From positions 1-55,492 of the IMG/VR virus record IMGVR_UViG_3300010373_000056: a stretch of 55,492 nucleotides of DNA; one strand, written 5' to 3'. Numbering within the stretch: position 1 is the stretch's first letter; each line of letters begins with the position of its first letter. Made by a program: the position numbers and the translations under genes. Below, piece after piece: positions 52,322 through 55,492 of this stretch. The DNA is from a virus. The notes beneath the pieces are model-generated. The model saw nothing but the letters and a program-made list of their open reading frames with translations. It was not told the DNA's origin and did not search any database.

Positions 52322-52635
52322 AGGAGCCGGAAACGGACGAGGAATGGCGCGAGGCCGTCATGGAGGGCCTCAAGAGCCCCAACCAGTACCGAATCTGGGC
52401 TGGCCTACCAACGCCCGTTGAGTCCGCTCCAGCGCCAGAGCTTGAAGGACTGGCCAGTCTCGTCACTGATCGCGACCACTTGGAGTACGCGATCGGGTCC
52501 CTGAGAGCCGCGATCACATCTCTGGAAACTGCGCAGGATCAGGTCGACCCGTTCTGGACGGCGCATCTGCGCAGCCAAGCCAGGGTCTATATGGGGCAGG
52601 CGCATCTCGCGCTGAATCTGCCAGCCAGTAAGTAG
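52318..52635 (+). CDS. Hypothetical hydrophilic protein (105 aa)
   Basis: Reads MKEPETDEEWREAVMEGLKS with an acidic helical N terminus, a Pro-rich link and a long helix (LEYAIGSLRAAITSLETAQDQVDPFWTAHLRSQARVYMG in segments). The ATG overlaps the previous stop after GGAGCGGTT, the same joint as the previous gene. Function unknown. Confidence 0.65.
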   Translation: MKEPETDEEWREAVMEGLKSPNQYRIWAGLPTPVESAPAPELEGLASLVTDRDHLEYAIGSLRAAITSLETAQDQVDPFWTAHLRSQARVYMGQAHLALNLPASK

Positions 52636-52822
52636 TAGGCGCTCGACGGGGAGTCCCGATTCTCCACCCCGTACAACCCGGGAGGCCCCGATCGTGGGCT
52701 CACGCGCGTTCGCAGCGGGTCATGGCTGAGTTTGTTGATCGTCTCTGTTACCACCACGAGCGCCGTGGTCGAACCGCTGGGATCAGCCCTCGGGGGTTAG
52801 GCGTCACCCAGCGGCCCGAGTC
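52636..52822. other. Gene-free, highly structured 187-bp segment
   Basis: No convincing gene on either strand. Three inverted repeats occur in a row: 52646-52672 (ACGGGG stem), 52753-52769 (ACCACG stem, 5-base loop) and 52774-52814 (CCGCTGGG stem). The first may terminate the plus-strand operon. The others could be a structured RNA, a pac-like site or a second terminator for the minus-strand block. Confidence 0.5.
52646..52672 (+). terminator. Candidate terminator of the RHH operon
   Basis: Stem ACGGGG/CCCCGT with a 15-base loop, ten bases after the TAG of the last gene. No T-run. Confidence 0.45.
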
Positions 52823-52933
52823 TTAGGGTTTGACCGGATGCACCCAAATGCACTGGTCGGGCATCATCAGCCATACGGCCTCAGAGTGGACCTCGAGGCG
52901 GTAATCGAAATCGGGCACTTTGTCGTTAGACAT
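52823..52933 (-). CDS. Very small protein (36 aa)
   Basis: Reads MSNDKVPDFDYRLEVHSEAV and ends VHPVKP. The ATG overlaps the upstream stop as ATGTCTAA, and the residue pattern resembles a folded beta hairpin. It is the last gene of the early minus-strand block before the structured segment. Confidence 0.5.
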   Translation of the reverse strand: MSNDKVPDFDYRLEVHSEAVWLMMPDQCIWVHPVKP

Positions 52934-53048
52934 CGGCTAGGACCTCGTCCATCTCACAGCCGAACAGGAACCACACCAAGCCCGACGCCATGCCCAGGAA
53001 CGAGGCCAGCGCGGCGCACAGAACAGGTCGCCAGTAGCGCTTGATCAT
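52926..53048 (-). CDS. Small membrane protein (40 aa)
   Basis: Reads MIKRYWRPVLCAALASFLGM, continuing as one membrane span (ASGLVWFLFG) and an acidic tail (CEMDEVLADV). ATG at 53048 overlaps the upstream stop (ATGA); longer versions in this frame overlap the neighbour and were rejected. Confidence 0.6.
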   Translation of the reverse strand: MIKRYWRPVLCAALASFLGMASGLVWFLFGCEMDEVLADV

Positions 53049-53344
53049 GGCCGGGCCAGATGGTCGGGGACAGCGCCGACGTGCTTCTCGTGAATCGCGG
53101 TCAGCAGGCCGTGAACCTTCACCGTATCCTCGTGGTGCGCCTGCGCTTGGGCCATCCGCTCGGCGTGGTGCCGCTCGGCCTGCTCGCTCAGGTGCTCCTT
53201 GACGCCGTCGATCTTGCGGCGGAGCCACTTGATCCCGAAGTGGCCGGCGATGAAGCCCAGCGTCAGGCAGACGACGTCGTCGACCCAGTTGCCCCAGACC
53301 GACCCGTCGGGCCAGTGGAAGAGGACGTAGTACCAGGAGTTCAT
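53045..53344 (-). CDS. Membrane-anchored coiled-coil protein (99 aa)
   Basis: Starts MNSWYYVLFHWPDGSVWGNW at 53344. A membrane-like segment (VVCLTLGFIAGHFGI) is followed by a His/Glu/Arg coiled coil (HLSEQAERHHAERMAQAQAHHEDTV). Might contact the inner membrane face. Function unknown. Confidence 0.65.
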   Translation of the reverse strand: MNSWYYVLFHWPDGSVWGNWVDDVVCLTLGFIAGHFGIKWLRRKIDGVKEHLSEQAERHHAERMAQAQAHHEDTVKVHGLLTAIHEKHVGAVPDHLARP

Positions 53345-53547
53345 GTCGACGAGTAGGTGATCGTGTAGTCGAGGATCAAGCATTCGCCGTTAGCGAGGCG
53401 GAGCGGCTCGACCTTCCATTGACGTCGGCGATCAGATGGCGAGGTGGTCTCCACGGCTTCCAGTTGGGTCACGCCGTCCGCTTGGAGCACGGTGACCTTG
53501 TCCAGGCCGAACTCGAGCCCCTCGATCCCGTACTGGTAGAGGTCCAT
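53341..53547 (-). CDS. Hypothetical beta-rich protein (68 aa)
   Basis: Reads MDLYQYGIEGLEFGLDKVTV and ends LDYTITYSST; all beta, no Cys. It overlaps both neighbours by start/stop codons. Function unknown. Confidence 0.65.
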   Translation of the reverse strand: MDLYQYGIEGLEFGLDKVTVLQADGVTQLEAVETTSPSDRRRQWKVEPLRLANGECLILDYTITYSST

Positions 53548-54026
53548 TACGACCAGCCCTTAGCAGCCATAGCGGGGTGGATCTCGGGGAACGGCCACGC
53601 CGAAGGCTCAGGCGGCACAGTCTCGCACGCGCAGGTGTCTGATGTCAGACAGTCTGATTGGTGCAGGTGGGACGCCTTCTCGGCGTCGATCAGGTGGTCC
53701 TCGCAGGCGAACACCGCCACCGTGCCGGGCGCGGGTGGGCGCTCGACCGGGTCGGGGATTCGATCGTGGGCGGCTTGCTCGTCGGCGGCTTGGCCGTCCA
53801 GCAGGCGGGCTTCCCGGTCGCCGTCCGTCGTCTTCAGCTCGCGGGCCTGCTCGGCCATCAGCCGCATCTCGGCGATGGCGATCTGGTGCCGCACCCGCCG
53901 AGCCGCAGTGGCATCTAGGGCGCGCTCGTGCTGGCCGTGGGCGTGCGTCGCGGACTCGTCGGCGGTCATGGCGCGCTGCCACTGGCCGAGGGCCGTCTTG
54001 GAGCACTGAGGGTGCGAGCAGTTCAC
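53547..54026 (-). CDS. Hypothetical helical protein with Cys/His positions
   Basis: A 159-residue protein from GTG 54026 (GTGA overlap). The N-terminal CSHPQCSKT may bind zinc; a long helix (HQIAIAEMRLMAEQARELK) is in the middle. CEDHLIDAEKASHLHQSDCLTSDTCACE near the end is a second Cys/His group. Function unknown. Confidence 0.65.
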   Translation of the reverse strand: MNCSHPQCSKTALGQWQRAMTADESATHAHGQHERALDATAARRVRHQIAIAEMRLMAEQARELKTTDGDREARLLDGQAADEQAAHDRIPDPVERPPAPGTVAVFACEDHLIDAEKASHLHQSDCLTSDTCACETVPPEPSAWPFPEIHPAMAAKGWS

Positions 54027-54250
54027 CGGAAGTATCCGAACACGAGGTGGATGAGCAGCCAGATCATGAACCCCGCCACGAAGAAGTGGAGCGCGGTCCA
54101 CGTCGCGATCGTCGAGCCCGGCGACGTCTTGCACGCCCACCAGACGAACTCGCTCAAGGTGTCCTGATCGCGGCGGCGGATGAGCGCGGTGAACTCCAGG
54201 ACCAGGAAGATCCCGCCCCACGCCACCCAGAGCCAGCGATACCCGGACAA
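54023..54250 (-). CDS. Two-span membrane protein (75 aa)
   Basis: Two hydrophobic helices (WLWVAWGGIFLVLEFTALI and ALHFFVAGFMIWLLIHLVFGYF) around a short charged loop (RRRDQDTLSEF). The frame opens at TTG 54250, four bases after the upstream stop, without a clear ribosome binding site, so the exact start is uncertain. Small two-span proteins can be holins, but this one is far from the lysin. Confidence 0.6.
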   Translation of the reverse strand: MSGYRWLWVAWGGIFLVLEFTALIRRRDQDTLSEFVWWACKTSPGSTIATWTALHFFVAGFMIWLLIHLVFGYFR

Positions 54251-54254
54251 TGGA

Positions 54255-54635
54255 CTAGGCGGTTGCGGCGGGGTTGTCCGGGTTGGCCGGAACCAGAGCG
54301 GGAGCGGCGTCGGGCACCGTGGCCGCCGGGACGTCGGTCGGAGTCGCCACTGCGGCGGCTGCCGCGTCAGCGATCGGAGTGGGCTCGGCTGCAGCCAGGG
54401 CAGGAGCCGGAGCGGGCGCAGGGGCTGGGATGTCCGCTGCCGCGTCTGCCGTGACCGCCGTGGTCTGAGCCCCGACCGCCGCCGTGAGCTTCGACAGGTC
54501 CAAGCTGGACGCCGGGGCTCCCGGGTTGGAGGCGATCTGCGCCTGCAGGGCGACGACCTCGGTCTGGATGTTCGCCAGGGTGGCCGTGTTGGCCTCGACC
54601 TGAGTGGTGAGAGCGTCTACGTCTGCCTGAGTCAT
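54255..54635 (-). CDS. Coiled-coil protein with Ala/Pro-rich tail
   Basis: A 126-residue protein from ATG 54635 after GAAGGACTGATC. N-terminal coiled coil (VDALTTQVEANTATLANIQTEVVALQAQI), then a low-complexity Ala/Pro tail (PAPAPAPAPALAAAEP). This layout is common for short phage structural or decoration-like proteins. Function unknown. Confidence 0.65.
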   Translation of the reverse strand: MTQADVDALTTQVEANTATLANIQTEVVALQAQIASNPGAPASSLDLSKLTAAVGAQTTAVTADAAADIPAPAPAPAPALAAAEPTPIADAAAAAVATPTDVPAATVPDAAPALVPANPDNPAATA

Positions 54636-54734
54636 GATCAGTCCTTCGAGTATGAGATGGAGCAAGTCGTCGGAGTCGCAATCCGGGACGCATGCGTGAC
54701 GACGAAGCGACATCACTGACCCCCGGACATGACA

Positions 54735-54768
54735 AAGGCCCAACCCACGCGGAACGGGGTCGGGCCTT
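54735..54768 (-). terminator. Hairpin terminator in the early block
   Basis: An 11-bp stem with one internal mismatch (AAGGCCC and ACCC pairing with complements), 9-base loop, followed on the minus strand by TTTGTC. It lies between the gene at 54767-55053 and the one at 54255-54635. Confidence 0.65.
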
Positions 54769-55053
54769 ATGAGGACGTGCAGAACCTACAGTAGATAACG
54801 CTAACGTTCCCGACTGTCGGGATCCACCCAAGCGGGTGTGATCTACGTTGGCGCGGGCAGCCATCAGCTGAAGCGTGACCACGCCATCCGTGTCGTGGCG
54901 GGTGTCTGTCACCCAGAAGTCCTCGCCGTTCACTCTGACGATCTCGCCCTTGCCGGGGATGTAGACAGCCGAGCTGCCACGTATTTCGAGGTAACCCGTC
55001 GTGCGCATCGGCGGCTCGGCGACGAACGGCTCAGTCCACTCGGGGGCACTCAT
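54767..55053 (-). CDS. Hypothetical beta-rich protein, 3' end uncertain
   Basis: ATG at 55053 overlaps the stop of the joint-spanning gene (ATGA). About 80 residues are convincing (MSAPEWTEPFVAEPP, TTGYLEIRGSSAVYIPGKGEIVRVNGEDFWVTDTRHD in segments). The frame then fails to stop: it runs through the hairpin and 269 bases into the next gene, to 54367. In the -1 frame a TAA at 54767 sits right at the hairpin. Either a frameshift (real or assembly error) or an unusual read-through exists. The lower coordinate marks the -1 frame stop, so the span is not a multiple of three. Confidence 0.5.
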
Positions 55054-55473
55054 GCCACTGCTCTCCCGTGTTTGGCTTTCTTCTCCCGACGGACGGCCAG
55101 GACGGCCCGGACATCGGCCAGCCGGTACAGCTTCACCCCGTCGAGGCTCGTCCCCACGGGGTAGATGTACCCCGAGTAGGCCATCTTGCGGATCATCGAC
55201 GGAGTCACCGGGTCGTCCGGCGAGGTGAGGGCGTTGGCGATGTCGACGGTCTCCATCAGCTCGGGCAGGTGGCTCAGCATCTCCTCCCGGCGCTCGGCCA
55301 CCTCGTACACGATCCCGCACGCCTGGCACTTCACCTCAGGGTCGTGCAGCTTCCCGTACAGAGGAGCGCCGCACTTCCCCGGCACTGGGTGCAGGTCGTA
55401 GATGCCGTTGCGGATAGCGAGGCACGAGTCGTGCTGGCAGGGCTCCAGGCCGGTGCAGAGCGGGCCGATCAGC
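55050..55473 (-). CDS. Zinc-finger/helix-turn-helix protein, C-terminal part (continues from base 1)
   Basis: This completes the gene that starts at 650. Residues after the joint: LIGPLCTGLEPCQHDSC, GKCGAPLYGKLHDPEVKCQACG (zinc ribbon), then a winged-helix segment with DPVTPSMIRKMAYSGYIYPVG, KLYRLADVRAVL and a basic end. The last part is the excisionase/MerR-type helix-turn-helix pattern. An ATG-less start (MDARP) drawn at the contig end is an artefact of linearisation. Confidence 0.85.
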
Positions 55474-55492
55474 GGTCTAGCGTCCACCCGCA
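55474..55492. repeat. Terminal 19-bp direct repeat, right copy
   Basis: Identical to bases 1-19; see the left copy. Confidence 0.9.

Noticed and set aside
1-55492. CRISPR array or complete insertion sequence
   Set aside because: No regularly spaced short repeats with unique spacers, and no transposase motif was seen. The 54-bp repeats at 19964-21235 are coding and contiguous.

Overview
The window is one complete genome of a temperate, long-tailed (siphovirus-type) actinobacterial phage. The first 19 bases (1-19) are repeated exactly as the last 19 (55474-55492), and one open reading frame runs through that joint. The unit is therefore circular or circularly permuted, about 55,473 bp. A host in or near Streptomycetaceae is inferred from the high GC content, a DUF6221-type gene, a LAXTG (class E sortase) wall-sorting signal, and an attP-like copy of the 3' half of a tRNA-Thr(UGU).

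Layout. (1) 16.4 kb down to 1, continuing through the joint to 52.8 kb, all minus strand: the early lytic block. It holds Rad52-type annealase and YqaJ exonuclease, LexA-like HTH, HNH, RusA resolvase, MerR-like regulator, replication initiator, DnaB-like helicase, metallophosphoesterase, a dNTP-pyrophosphohydrolase-like protein, two DNA methyltransferases, HNH, Fic, many small zinc-binding proteins, and after the joint a set of small membrane proteins. Genes overlap by ATGA, GTGA or TGATG, so translation is probably coupled. (2) 16.5-19.35 kb: the lysogeny switch. A Cro-like gene (minus) and its repressor paralogue (plus) diverge from back-to-back leaderless promoters. Next come a tyrosine integrase, a methyltransferase and a lipoprotein, then a strong terminator. 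(3) 51.7 kb down to 19.4 kb, minus strand: late genes in the order small and large terminase, portal, MuF protein, a glycosyl/methyltransferase group, XkdF-like protease, scaffold, capsid, connectors, tail tube, tail chaperones, tape measure, a second tail-tube paralogue, tail tip proteins, lysis cassette, and (after an intrinsic terminator) accessory fibre-like genes including an 894-residue repeat protein. (4) Plus-strand accessory cassettes sit inside or beside the late block: a RelE/HigB-type toxin with HTH antitoxin, an endonuclease VII gene, a duplicated promoter/small-gene module, and an RHH/DUF732 operon.

Most interesting points. The tRNA-like attP core lies inside the 3' end of the repressor gene next to the integrase, the layout known for integration-dependent immunity in mycobacteriophage BPs and relatives. 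Five REP-like hairpins, with GTAG next to a stem that shows compensatory changes, are scattered through 1.3-6.4 kb and encode a shared C-terminal peptide in three unrelated proteins. A membrane-protein gene with its own strong ribosome binding site is nested in another frame of a wall-anchored protein gene. The fibre-like protein has 22-23 repeats ordered in groups of five. All functions are read from sequence motifs and context; no database search was run.
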